A stretch of DNA of 64,000 nucleotides from QKTW01 sp052161885. Lineage in GTDB: Bacteria; Bacteroidota; Bacteroidia; Chitinophagales; Chitinophagaceae. The translations under genes and the position numbers were made by a program. This document shows positions 1 to 7,855 of this stretch, piece by piece. The stretch is from the NCBI GenBank assembly GCA_052161885.1, contig CP197396.1, forward strand, positions 2,728,001-2,792,000, in the 5' to 3' direction. Under the pieces are notes generated by a model, which saw nothing but the letters and a program-made list of their open reading frames with translations, had not been told where the DNA came from and searched no databases. Each line of letters starts with the position of its first letter. Position 1 is the stretch's first letter.

Positions 1-524
1 TGCAGCAGCAATTCGATTTGAGTAAGCATCACATCCTGGCTCAAAATATCGATACGGGCGCTGTATTCGGCATCAATTTCAGCAACAATATTTTCAATTT
101 TTTCCCTTTCCTCATCTGAAAGGTGCAGGGCCTCTGTAAGTTCATAAGAGAAGAAGCCGTAATTTTTGATCTTGCTGCCGAGCGGATGCCCCGCCAGAAA
201 ATCCGGGTGAAACATCAGGCAAAAACCTTCTTCCGGAGTGTTTTCTCCAGCGGTTTGCGCTAATAACTGGCCGGGGCCGATAAAGCACATCATACCTTCA
301 CTGAAATCATAATGGCTATGGCCATAACGGATTTTTCCCTTAAAGTTCCTTTTGATCGCAATGCTGTAGAATTGCGGGCAGAAATAGTCAAGCAGCGCAT
401 TGTCTTTCACCGTTATCTGCTCATACCGGTAAATGCTGATGAGTGGATGTTTCGGTTTGGGTAAACCGAGTAAAGCATGCAATTCCGTAATAGAGTGAAT
501 GATATGTGGAACCTTGTTTTTCAT
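1..524 (-). CDS. AraC-family transcriptional regulator, N-terminal part (cut by window edge)
   Basis: The reading frame begins with ATG at 524 and runs off the left edge after 174 codons, so the C-terminal DNA-binding domain is not visible. What can be seen matches the N-terminal halves of the two AraC regulators at 4370-5323 and 7856-8773: a start region with LPKPKHPLIS, then YDFSEGMM, HPDFL, NYGFFSYELTEALHLSD and SQDVMLTQIELLL. It is therefore a third paralogue of that subfamily, and the AraC call rests on this resemblance. It lies 68 bp downstream of the aldo-keto reductase on the same strand and is probably co-transcribed with it. A perfect 13-bp inverted repeat (539-570) sits just ahead of its start. 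The natural ligand is unknown. Confidence 0.8.
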   Translation of the reverse strand, partial: MKNKVPHIIHSITELHALLGLPKPKHPLISIYRYEQITVKDNALLDYFCPQFYSIAIKRNFKGKIRYGHSHYDFSEGMMCFIGPGQLLAQTAGENTPEEGFCLMFHPDFLAGHPLGSKIKNYGFFSYELTEALHLSDEEREKIENIVAEIDAEYSARIDILSQDVMLTQIELLL

Positions 525-538
525 GAAACCTTGTACAA

Positions 539-570
539 GATAGAGGAATATTGATATATATTCCTCTATC
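539..570. promoter_or_regulatory. Perfect 13-bp inverted repeat ahead of the AraC start
   Basis: Arms GATAGAGGAATAT (539-551) and its exact complement (558-570) flank a 6-base loop. It lies between the aldo-keto reductase stop and the AraC start at 524. Neither side has a T-tract, so an intrinsic terminator is unlikely. It may be a DNA operator, or an RNA hairpin that lowers AraC expression relative to the enzyme. The function is inferred only from position. Confidence 0.5.
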
Positions 571-592
571 GTTAAACTGAAAGCTGCTGGCT

Positions 593-1597
593 TTAGTCCT
601 GCGAAGCCGGCGTTGTTTTTGCATCACTTCTTGAACCGGCCTGTTGTGTACCTAATGGCAATATTGCTTCCAGCCGGGCCAATTCATCTACGTTCAGGGA
701 AATATCAGCGGCTGCAATGTTTTCTTCCAGATATTTCACCTTACGCGTCCCGGGAATAGGCACATGCCCTTGGGCAGTGATCCAGGCCAGTGCCAGTTGC
801 GATGCGGTGGCACCTTTTTCCAGGGCAATATTTTGGAGTGCTTTTACCAGTTCCAGGTTTTTATAAAAGTTATCCCCCTGGAAGCGTTCAAAATGCCGGC
901 GTACGTCATTCTCGTCAAAATCATCAGGGCTTTTTAATTCGCCGGATAAAAATCCGCGACCCAGTGGTGAATAAGGCACAAGGCCTATTCCCAGCTCTTT
1001 CATCAGGTCTGTGGTACCGTCTTCATCCAATGTGCGCTCAAATAAAGAGTATTCTGTTTCTATTGCAGTTAAGGGATGAATAGCATGTGCCCTGCGGATC
1101 AGATCTGTAGAAACTTCAGAAAGGCCCACATAGCGGATCTTGCCTTCTGTAACAAGTTCGGCCATGGCCTCCATTGTTTCCTCGATTGGGGTAGCAGGGT
1201 CAGGGCGATGTAAATAATAGAGATCGATGTAGTCTGTCTTTAAATTTCTCAGAGAACGTTCAGCCGACTTTTTTATATAGGCTTTGCTACCGTTCAATTT
1301 GCCGGTAAATTGCCCGGCCTCATCAATTTCGAAACCGCATTTGGTGGCAAGGATAACCTGATCACGTTTTCCGTTTACAACTTTTCCGATCAGTATTTCA
1401 TTCGACAGCGGGCCATAAGCATCGGCACTATCTAAAAAGTTACAGCCTAATTCAAGTGCCCGTTCAAGAACAGTCACACCGCTTCGCTCGTCTGTCTTTC
1501 CATAGATGAATTGCGTATCGCTTCCCGCCAGGCTCATGCAGCCAAGACCTATTGCCGGAACCTCAAGGCCCTGTCCTCCTAATTTTACTGTCTTCAT
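593..1597 (-). CDS. Aldo/keto reductase
   Basis: A 334-residue NAD(P)H-dependent reductase of the aldo/keto reductase TIM-barrel superfamily, the usual length for the bacterial YajO/AKR13-like group. Visible catalytic positions are the Asp and Tyr in LDSADAYGPLSNE, the Lys in LATKCG and the His in YYLHRPDP; PLGRGFLSG and PIPGTRK are typical cofactor-binding stretches. The substrate is probably an aldehyde or ketone and cannot be named from sequence. I chose the ATG at 1597, where the conserved MKTVKLGGQGLEVPAIGLG begins; an in-frame start at 1621 would add eight unlikely residues. The upstream region carries a 21-bp-spaced direct repeat and a TGACCTTTG element 21 bases before the start. The AraC gene follows on the same strand. 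Confidence 0.9.
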   Translation of the reverse strand: MKTVKLGGQGLEVPAIGLGCMSLAGSDTQFIYGKTDERSGVTVLERALELGCNFLDSADAYGPLSNEILIGKVVNGKRDQVILATKCGFEIDEAGQFTGKLNGSKAYIKKSAERSLRNLKTDYIDLYYLHRPDPATPIEETMEAMAELVTEGKIRYVGLSEVSTDLIRRAHAIHPLTAIETEYSLFERTLDEDGTTDLMKELGIGLVPYSPLGRGFLSGELKSPDDFDENDVRRHFERFQGDNFYKNLELVKALQNIALEKGATASQLALAWITAQGHVPIPGTRKVKYLEENIAAADISLNVDELARLEAILPLGTQQAGSRSDAKTTPASQD

Positions 1598-1618
1598 AAT
1601 ATCTCTTTGATTTGAAAG

Positions 1619-1679
1619 CAAAGGTCATCCACCTCCCTTTCCGCAGAGTGCCTCAATCACGGATACTTGTGTCTCAATC
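1619..1679 (-). promoter_or_regulatory. Candidate AraC operator and -7 element of the aldo-keto reductase operon
   Basis: On the plus strand GTGCCTCAATC (1648-1658) and GTGTCTCAATC (1669-1679) repeat with one mismatch and a spacing of exactly 21 bp. Read on the minus strand they are GATTGAGGCAC and GATTGAGACAC, and the upstream copy is preceded by a G that gives GGATT. Closer to the gene, TGACCTTTG (1627-1619, minus) is 21 bases from the ATG, the same distance as the matching elements of the two other oxidoreductase operons. The site lies between divergent genes and could also affect the gene at 1788. Binding by an AraC protein is inferred. Confidence 0.55.
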
Positions 1680-1787
1680 CACTTGGACCCGGATTACAGG
1701 TATTTCCAGGCACAACAAACCGTGGTTCAGACACTTTCTTTCTCTTCCTAAGCACCAGTTTTGTGATTTATAAACAGAACTAAAGCT

Positions 1788-2546
1788 ATGCAACACCATC
1801 CATCAAATCTGGAAGGCAAAAAGGTGATCATTATCGGTGGGAGCGCGGGCATCGGTCTCGCTACTGCTATAGCTGCTGCTGAAAAAGGAGCTAAAGTTAT
1901 TATCGCGTCCAGTAATGCGGAACGTCTCGCAACAGCTCTTCGCAAGCTACCCCAAAACGCAAAGGGCATTTGTACCAATGCAGATGACGAAGAGCAGATT
2001 ATAAAACTCTTTGCAGAGACCGGATCTTTCGACCATTTAATTTACACTGCCGGGGAAATTTTTTATTCAGGTGAAATCAGTGAGATCAGCATTGAAAACA
2101 GCAAAAAGTTTTTCAATGTCCGGTATTGGGGTGCCGTGGCAGCTGTTAAATATGCAGTACAGTATATCAGCAGGGGCGGTTCGATAACTTTAACCAGCGG
2201 CATTGCCGGCCAAAGTCCAGGTAAGGGTTGGGGCATCGGGGCCAGTATGACTGCCGCCATGGAGGGCTTCACACGTGCGATGGCCATTGAGCTAGCTCCC
2301 ATCCGGGTAAACGTAGTTTCACCGGGTATCGTCAAGACCGGACTGTGGTCTCTGGTGCCGCCGGAAGCCAGGGAACAGTTATTTATCCAGGCTGCTTCAC
2401 AGCTTCCTGCAGGAAAAACAGGCATTCCCGAAGATCTTGCATTAACCTATCTGCATTTAATGGAACAAAGTTACATCACGGGTCAGACGGTTATTGTTGA
2501 TGGCGGCGGCGTCCTGATCAATATTTATGGAAAGCTGCAAGGCTAA
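1788..2546 (+). CDS. Atypical short-chain dehydrogenase/reductase lacking YxxxK
   Basis: A 252-residue Rossmann-fold protein of SDR size. The nucleotide-binding loop GGSAGIG (residues 17-23) and the late SDR stretch RVNVVSPGIVKTGLW are intact, and it ends with the usual TGQTVIVDGGG. The catalytic Tyr-xxx-Lys is absent: the aligned position reads IGASM (about residue 149-153), so Tyr is replaced by Ile and Lys by Met. The NNAG motif is also altered, to YTAG. It may bind nucleotide without classical chemistry, or use another mechanism. It is divergent from the aldo-keto reductase, and 96 bp separate it from the next SDR. The ATG at 1788 is the only start consistent with the N-terminal fold. Confidence 0.85.
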   Translation: MQHHPSNLEGKKVIIIGGSAGIGLATAIAAAEKGAKVIIASSNAERLATALRKLPQNAKGICTNADDEEQIIKLFAETGSFDHLIYTAGEIFYSGEISEISIENSKKFFNVRYWGAVAAVKYAVQYISRGGSITLTSGIAGQSPGKGWGIGASMTAAMEGFTRAMAIELAPIRVNVVSPGIVKTGLWSLVPPEAREQLFIQAASQLPAGKTGIPEDLALTYLHLMEQSYITGQTVIVDGGGVLINIYGKLQG

Positions 2547-2604
2547 TGTTTGAATTATACAATAAACTGTTTCCATCCATTAATGTGCCGACTATAGCAA
2601 CAAC

Positions 2605-2612
2605 TAATTTTG
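2605..2612 (+). promoter_or_regulatory. -7 promoter element (TAATTTTG) of the SDR at 2643
   Basis: TAATTTTG matches the Bacteroidota -7 consensus TAnnTTTG and lies 30 bases before the ATG. No convincing -33 TTTG is seen at the expected spacing. Confidence 0.45.
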
Positions 2613-2642
2613 TATTTAAATCAGGAAAATAAAATTTAGAAC

Positions 2643-3383
2643 ATGAACTTAAAAGAAAAAGTGGCGCTCGTTACGGGTGCGTCAAGTGGTATTGGAGCAG
2701 CTGTTGCAAAAGCATTAGCCGAAAAAGGCGTTAAAGTAGGTTTGGCAGCCAGAAGAACAGACAAACTTGAACATATATTATCCGAGATTGAAGCTGACGG
2801 CGGTAAAGGTATGGTCATTACAATGGATGTGGCGGACAAGCCTTCCGTAATTGACGGCGTGGATTTGCTCATTAAAACTTTTGGCAAAATAGATATCCTG
2901 ATCAATAATGCCGGTGTCATGTATCTTTCCGATGTTGACGCGCTGAAATTGGATGAATGGGAGAAGATGGTGGATATTAATATTAAGGGGGTCTTAAATC
3001 CTACCGGCGCAGTATTGCCCCATCTTATTGAACAGAAATCCGGCCATATCATCAACACCTCGTCTATTGCAGGCCGTAAACTTTTTCAGGGTTTGGGGGT
3101 GTATTGCGCCACCAAGCATGCCGTTACCGCATTTTCAGATATAATGAGAATGGAAATTGCGCCAAAACATAATATCCGCGTTACCTCTATTCAGCCGGGT
3201 GCTGTAGCGACAGAGCTTCAGCAACATACTACCGATCCTAAATATAAGGAAGCTATGTCTAAATCGACCTATCAACCTCTAAAGCCTGAAGATATTGCAT
3301 CCAGTATGATCTACGCCCTGGAAGCCCCCGATCACGTGGACGTCTCTGAGATTTTCATTCTTCCGTCCGGGCAGGCATGGTAG
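2643..3383 (+). CDS. Short-chain dehydrogenase/reductase (classical, YdfG-like)
   Basis: A 246-residue classical SDR. TGASSGIG (residues 11-18) binds the cofactor, ARRTDKL suggests NADP preference, NNAG is intact, the catalytic Ser lies in NTSSIAG, and YCATK gives Tyr154 and Lys158. It probably reduces a carbonyl or oxidises a hydroxy compound; sequence does not fix the substrate. The closest family type is the NADP-dependent hydroxy-acid dehydrogenase group (YdfG). It is the second of three consecutive SDR genes on the plus strand; 173 bp separate it from the third, and that gap holds a candidate AraC operator. Confidence 0.9.
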   Translation: MNLKEKVALVTGASSGIGAAVAKALAEKGVKVGLAARRTDKLEHILSEIEADGGKGMVITMDVADKPSVIDGVDLLIKTFGKIDILINNAGVMYLSDVDALKLDEWEKMVDINIKGVLNPTGAVLPHLIEQKSGHIINTSSIAGRKLFQGLGVYCATKHAVTAFSDIMRMEIAPKHNIRVTSIQPGAVATELQQHTTDPKYKEAMSKSTYQPLKPEDIASSMIYALEAPDHVDVSEIFILPSGQAW

Positions 3384-3479
3384 TGCCCTGATATTTCTAC
3401 GGCAGCAGGAATTATATGCGATAACAGGAATTACCGTGCTCAAATTTGCCTGGTTTGGCTGAACGCCGATATGCATTTA

Positions 3480-3535
3480 GGATACAACCAGACTCAATAT
3501 GGATACATCTACCCTAAAATTTCTGTTGAACTTTG
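3480..3535 (+). promoter_or_regulatory. Candidate AraC operator (GGATACA x2, 21-bp spacing) and -7 element
   Basis: GGATACA occurs at 3480-3486 and again at 3501-3507, exactly 21 bp apart. The second copy begins 56 bases before the ATG at 3557. A TGAACTTTG element (3527-3535) lies 21 bases before that ATG. Both distances are the same as those seen in front of the SDR-OYE-AraC operon at 10779. Direct half-sites 21 bp apart are the known arrangement for AraC-type dimers at activated promoters; that this one is used is inference. Confidence 0.6.
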
Positions 3536-3556
3536 TGTTACTAATTCAATAGCTAA

Positions 3557-4360
3557 ATGAGCAAAACAATTTTTATTACAGGTGCATCTTCGGGCTTCGG
3601 AAAAGAAACAGCATTGCTATTTCAGTGTAAGGGCTGGAATGTGGTTGCTGCCATGCGTTCGCCTGAAAAGGAAACACAACTGACAGGCCTGCAAAATACC
3701 ATGGTCGTTCAGCTTGATGTAACGGACCAGGACAGTATAAGACAAGCCGTAAACCAGGCAATGGAACGGTTTGGGAAGATTGATGTATTGCTGAATAATG
3801 CCGGTTATGGCCTGATTGGCGTATTTGAATCTGCGACTGCTGAACAGATAAAAAAACAATACGAGGTTAACGTTTTTGGGTTGATGTACGTTACCAAAGC
3901 TATACTGCCGGCAATGCGCAGTCAAAAGCATGGCGTTATCGTTAACATCTCATCCTTTGGTGGCATTACTGCCGGGCAATTTTCGAGTTTATATAATAGT
4001 TCGAAATTTGCAGTCGAAGGTTTTTCTGAAGGTTTGTCACATGAATTGGCACCTCTGGGAATTGCTGTTAAAATCATTGAACCAGGCAGCGTAGCTACCA
4101 ACTTCAGAAACGGCATGGACATGATCAGGAACAGCATCCCTGACTACGATCCGGAGTTGAGCATGCTGATGAGCCGATATACTAAACGGACTGCACATTT
4201 GAACAAAGCGTCTGTCAAAGATGTTGCAGAAATTATTTACCTGGCAGCGACGGATGGCACTCCCCGGCTTCGTTACGTTGCGGGAGATGATGCATCCTAT
4301 TACATCGACCTGAAACAAAAGAACAGTGAAGCAGATTTTTTAAGGCTGATGAGGGAATAA
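3557..4360 (+). CDS. Short-chain dehydrogenase/reductase
   Basis: A 267-residue classical SDR with TGASSGFG near the N-terminus, NNAGYGLIG, catalytic Ser in NISSFGG, and Tyr146 and Lys150 in YNSSK. The GYGLIG and EGFSEGLSHEL stretches place it in the large group of uncharacterised bacterial SDR oxidoreductases, related to the SDR at 9937-10779. The substrate is unknown. It is the first gene after a candidate AraC operator and is followed after 9 bp by an AraC gene on the same strand, so the two almost surely form an operon. This suggests the AraC protein controls this enzyme and itself. Confidence 0.9.
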   Translation: MSKTIFITGASSGFGKETALLFQCKGWNVVAAMRSPEKETQLTGLQNTMVVQLDVTDQDSIRQAVNQAMERFGKIDVLLNNAGYGLIGVFESATAEQIKKQYEVNVFGLMYVTKAILPAMRSQKHGVIVNISSFGGITAGQFSSLYNSSKFAVEGFSEGLSHELAPLGIAVKIIEPGSVATNFRNGMDMIRNSIPDYDPELSMLMSRYTKRTAHLNKASVKDVAEIIYLAATDGTPRLRYVAGDDASYYIDLKQKNSEADFLRLMRE

Positions 4361-4369
4361 TCTCTGTAT

Positions 4370-5323
4370 ATGTTTTCGTATATTAACTGGAATTTGAAAG
4401 CAGTGAGAAAGATAATAACCCCTCCATACCGGTTTACTTCGATAACAGAGCTCCACCAGGTATTAGAGTTGCCCAAACCCTTACATCCGTTGGTCAGCCT
4501 GTTTGACAATACCCAAATCATGGTGAACAAAAAGCACCTGCCCACCAATTTTATCTTCGATTTCTACAGCATCTCTTATAAAAAAAGGACGAAGGGGCGC
4601 ATGGGATACGGGCAAAGCTACTATGATTTTGACGATGGAACGATGACCTATGTTGCTCCGTCGCAACTCAATGCTACTTCACGCGATGCTGAATATTTTG
4701 GTATTTCTTTGCTGTTTCATCCGGATTTTATCCGTAATTATCCTTTAGGCAAACAGATCAAACACTTCGGCTTTTTTTCGTATGACAGCAACGAGGCTTT
4801 GCACCTTGCGGAAAAGGAAAAAGAAGTTATTCTGAATCTCTTAAAAAACATTAAAGAGGAGCTTGAGAATGCTATAGATGATTTTAGCCAGGATATTGTG
4901 CTATCCCACATAGAAACGCTTTTAAACTATAGTAACAGATTTTACAAACGCCAGTTTATTACCCGTAAGCCAGCCAGCCATGATCTGTTAATTCAACTGG
5001 AAAAAATTCTGGAAGATTATTTTTCAAACGAAAAGGGTTTGATCTCCGGACTCCCGACAGTTGATTTTTTAGCATCGGAGATGAACCTGTCGCCGCGTTA
5101 CCTGAGTGATATGCTACGCAGCCTTACCGGTCAAAGTGCTCAACAGCATATTCATGAGAAACTGATTGAAAAAGCGAAAGAATATCTTTTTTCCACGAAC
5201 CTTACTGTGGCTGAGATTGCTTATAAACTGGGGTTTGAATATCCTCAATCGTTCAATAAGCTTTTTAAAAACAAAACGAATCTTACACCCATCGCTTTTA
5301 AAGAAAAACCTTTTATGAATTAA
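4370..5323 (+). CDS. AraC-family transcriptional regulator (paralogue 2)
   Basis: A 317-residue regulator. The N-terminal ~200 residues form a ligand or dimerisation domain of the subfamily marked by LPKPLHPLVS, YDFDDGTMTYV, HPDFI and GFFSYDSNEALHLAEKE. The C-terminal ~100 residues are an AraC two-helix-turn-helix domain: SPRYLSDMLRSLTG is the first recognition helix region, and YPQSFNKLFKNKT the second. The second helix region is identical to that of the AraC at 7856-8773, so both probably read similar DNA. It follows an SDR gene by 9 bp. The inducer is unknown; the neighbours suggest a reactive carbonyl or other electrophile. Confidence 0.92.
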   Translation: MFSYINWNLKAVRKIITPPYRFTSITELHQVLELPKPLHPLVSLFDNTQIMVNKKHLPTNFIFDFYSISYKKRTKGRMGYGQSYYDFDDGTMTYVAPSQLNATSRDAEYFGISLLFHPDFIRNYPLGKQIKHFGFFSYDSNEALHLAEKEKEVILNLLKNIKEELENAIDDFSQDIVLSHIETLLNYSNRFYKRQFITRKPASHDLLIQLEKILEDYFSNEKGLISGLPTVDFLASEMNLSPRYLSDMLRSLTGQSAQQHIHEKLIEKAKEYLFSTNLTVAEIAYKLGFEYPQSFNKLFKNKTNLTPIAFKEKPFMN

Positions 5324-5372
5324 TTAAGATAAGTCTTGCCCAATGATCGCAGCGGTAAAATTTTATACTTTT

Positions 5373-5403
5373 TATTTTTTAAGAGGACGTGTGTATTTTT
5401 TAA
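5373..5403 (+). promoter_or_regulatory. 21-bp-spaced direct repeat TATTTTTTAA ahead of AraC at 5431
   Basis: The 10-mer TATTTTTTAA occurs at 5373-5382 and 5394-5403, exactly 21 bp apart, and ends 27 bases before the ATG of the next AraC gene. The spacing fits AraC-type half-sites and the position would suit autoregulation. The motif is AT-rich, so chance similarity is easier than for the other repeats. Confidence 0.4.
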
Positions 5404-5430
5404 TATTAAAGGCTCTGCCGGAGGATATAT

Positions 5431-6360
5431 ATGCTCTCGGATCAAACATTCAGGCTTGATAATTACTCGCAGTTCTATTTCACAGACGGGAATCAGTATG
5501 CAGATGAATATCCAATCTCAAAAGGATTATCGATCATCAGAACGGCTGATCATTTCAGAAAATGCCGGCGTGCAGTTGAGCCGCATATGATGGACACGTA
5601 TATGTTATGCCTGATCCTCGATGGTGAGGGTATCTATAACTTTAATGCTGATACTTACTACCTTAAAAAGAACACAATTTGCTTTATACCGCCATGGACG
5701 CTCACTTCGTGGCAATCGCAGACTGCCCGGCAAAATGGGTTTTGCTGTACTTTTACAGACCCTTTCTTTAACCAGGGTCGGGAGAATAAAAAATGGTTGC
5801 GGGAAATTGCTTTGGGTGGCCATAGCGCCTTTACATTGACAGAACAACAAACCAATTATTTCGCTGCGCTATTAGAAGATATGTTCAATGAAGTGATTCA
5901 AAAAAGCACAGACAGTGAAGAAATTATTCAGATTCAACTTCAGCTGATAATGAAAAAGGTTGCCGGACTTTTTCCGATGAAACATCATTTCATTGCACCT
6001 AAAACCAAAGCAGCAATAACCCTGACGCGTTCTTTTGTACAGAATTGTAAAGAAGATTTTGAATTATTATTTAAAGGAGAGATTGAAACGCTTCCTTCCT
6101 TATCCACTTATGCCGATAGATTGTATGTTACCCCCAATCATTTAAATGATACGGTAAAAGATGTTATCGGCAAATCGGTCGGTCAATATCTTTATCAGGA
6201 ACTTACTCATCATGCAAATAGTTTGCTCCTTCAAACCGACTGGAATGTGAGCCGGATTGCGAACCAGCTGGGCTTTAAAGATGCGTCCTACTTTTCACGC
6301 TTTTATAAAAAGCAGACAAAATGCACACCTTCTGCCTACCGGGAAAAAATCCGTAGATAG
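5431..6360 (+). CDS. AraC-family transcriptional regulator (different branch)
   Basis: A 309-residue AraC regulator with an N-terminal cupin-like domain (MLCLILDGEGIYNFNADTYYL, then NTICFIPPWT) and a C-terminal double HTH (TPNHLNDTVKDVIGKS and DASYFSRFYKKQTKCTPSAYRE). It does not share the signature stretches of the three other AraC proteins here and has different recognition helices. The ATG at 5431 is preceded by GGAGG with a 7-base gap, a clear Shine-Dalgarno-like site that is unusual for this phylum. An amidohydrolase gene starts 77 bp downstream on the same strand and is the likely target. Confidence 0.9.
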   Translation: MLSDQTFRLDNYSQFYFTDGNQYADEYPISKGLSIIRTADHFRKCRRAVEPHMMDTYMLCLILDGEGIYNFNADTYYLKKNTICFIPPWTLTSWQSQTARQNGFCCTFTDPFFNQGRENKKWLREIALGGHSAFTLTEQQTNYFAALLEDMFNEVIQKSTDSEEIIQIQLQLIMKKVAGLFPMKHHFIAPKTKAAITLTRSFVQNCKEDFELLFKGEIETLPSLSTYADRLYVTPNHLNDTVKDVIGKSVGQYLYQELTHHANSLLLQTDWNVSRIANQLGFKDASYFSRFYKKQTKCTPSAYREKIRR

Positions 6361-6437
6361 TACCAGCATGTCCGTGTGTTGTGTTCAATCCTGAGCAACC
6401 TTTCAACCTAGCTTTGCATCAATTAAAGCTTATTGAA

Positions 6438-7724
6438 ATGGAAAAGATACTGATTAAAGGCGCAACGATATTGTCGATGGATAAAAATATTGGCAATATG
6501 GATCATGGAGACGTATTGATCGAAGGTGAGAAGATCGTAGCTGTAGAGCAGCAGATTCAGGTTGAGGATGCCAAAATAATCGAGGCCAAAGGTATGGTCC
6601 TTTCGCCGGGATTTACAGATGCGCACCGGCATGCGTGGCAAGGCAGCCTGCGCCGGCTGATGCCGGATGTGAGTGACCTCATGGGCTATGTCGAAAAGGT
6701 TCATTTTGGGCTGGCACTCCGTTACCGGCCGGAAGACATTTATATCGGGAATTTGTTAAGTGCCTGGAGTGCGATAGATCATGGTATAACCTGTATGATC
6801 GATGCCTCACACAATACACGCAGTTATGTACATGCCGAAGCCGCATTGGATGCTTTGGAAGCTACAGGCATCCGGGCCCTGTATGCCCCGGCTTTCCCGC
6901 TTGGCGGCGATTGGGAGCAATCATTTTGGCCGGAAGGATTGGAAACACTTTATAAAAAACGATTCTCATCAACAGGCCTGATTAAATTAGGGGTATTCAC
7001 GCATATCTCCACAAATGGCTGGGATATCGCCCGCCGGATGGGAGTACCGATTGTTACCGAATTTTTAGGCAAAGACTTATCTGATTCGTTAAAAAGCTTA
7101 CAAGCCAATGGACAGCTTGGTGCTGACAACATATTTAATCATTGTACCGGCCTATCAGCGGAAGCCTGGCAAATTATAGCTGATTGCGGAGTAAAGGTGA
7201 CTGTTGATCCGCGTTCTGATGCACAATATGGCTTGGAAGAAGGTGTTTTTGCTTATCAGCATGCAATAGATCACGGCATCCACCCGGGTATCGGAACAGA
7301 TCTGGAAACAGCTTATGGCGGTGATATGTTTACCGAAATGCGCGTGGCATTCTCGTTACAACGAGCCTTTGCTCAAAACAGGAAATTCAACGGTGATGAA
7401 TCAGGTCCGGCTCCGGTTAATTCGTATGAGATTCTGGAAGCTGCAACAATTCATGGCAGGGATATCGCCGGTTTTGGCAACGTTTCGGGAAGTATAACGC
7501 CTGGAAAAGCCGCCGACATGATTCTGACAACTACAGATGCCATCAATATATTTCCTTCAAATGACCCTGTTGGGACGCTGGTTCATGCAGCAGACAGGAG
7601 TAATATTGATACGGTTATGGTTGCAGGTAAGATTCTCAAAAGCGGCGGAAAGTTGGTTGGCGCAAATATCAGCGACTTAAAAGCGCAGGCAGAATCGTCC
7701 GTTAAACACATATTAGGTAGCTAA
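6438..7724 (+). CDS. Amidohydrolase-family protein (cytosine/triazine deaminase-like)
   Basis: A 428-residue metal-dependent hydrolase of the amidohydrolase superfamily. The N-terminal beta domain (KILIKGATILSMDKN) is followed by the metal-site motif SPGFTDAHRHAWQ, an HRH variant of HxH. A further His lies in FTHIST, and GIGTDLE supplies the late catalytic Asp; the C-terminus GSITPGKAADMIL is typical of the AtzA/TrzN and SAH-deaminase group. It probably deaminates or dechlorinates a ring or opens an amide; the substrate cannot be read from the sequence. The ATG at 6438 begins the conserved fold; an in-frame start at 6381 would add an unlikely leader. It follows the AraC gene at 5431 on the same strand. 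Confidence 0.85.
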   Translation: MEKILIKGATILSMDKNIGNMDHGDVLIEGEKIVAVEQQIQVEDAKIIEAKGMVLSPGFTDAHRHAWQGSLRRLMPDVSDLMGYVEKVHFGLALRYRPEDIYIGNLLSAWSAIDHGITCMIDASHNTRSYVHAEAALDALEATGIRALYAPAFPLGGDWEQSFWPEGLETLYKKRFSSTGLIKLGVFTHISTNGWDIARRMGVPIVTEFLGKDLSDSLKSLQANGQLGADNIFNHCTGLSAEAWQIIADCGVKVTVDPRSDAQYGLEEGVFAYQHAIDHGIHPGIGTDLETAYGGDMFTEMRVAFSLQRAFAQNRKFNGDESGPAPVNSYEILEAATIHGRDIAGFGNVSGSITPGKAADMILTTTDAINIFPSNDPVGTLVHAADRSNIDTVMVAGKILKSGGKLVGANISDLKAQAESSVKHILGS

Positions 7725-7762
7725 ATCTGGCAGGAATTACACTCACATAATTGAAACATGCG

Positions 7763-7806
7763 ATTGAACAAAGACTGGCACAAATTGATGTTTGACGTTG
7801 TTCAAT
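7763..7806. other. Inverted repeat between convergent genes
   Basis: ATTGAACAA (7763-7771) is repeated in inverted form as TTGTTCAAT (7798-7806), 26 bases apart. It lies between the convergent amidohydrolase and AraC genes. It could be a weak shared terminator or a remnant binding site; nothing further supports either. Confidence 0.25.
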
Positions 7807-7855
7807 TGCAATTAAATATCCGAATCTTCTAAAGAATTCCGCCGGTCAAACTTTT

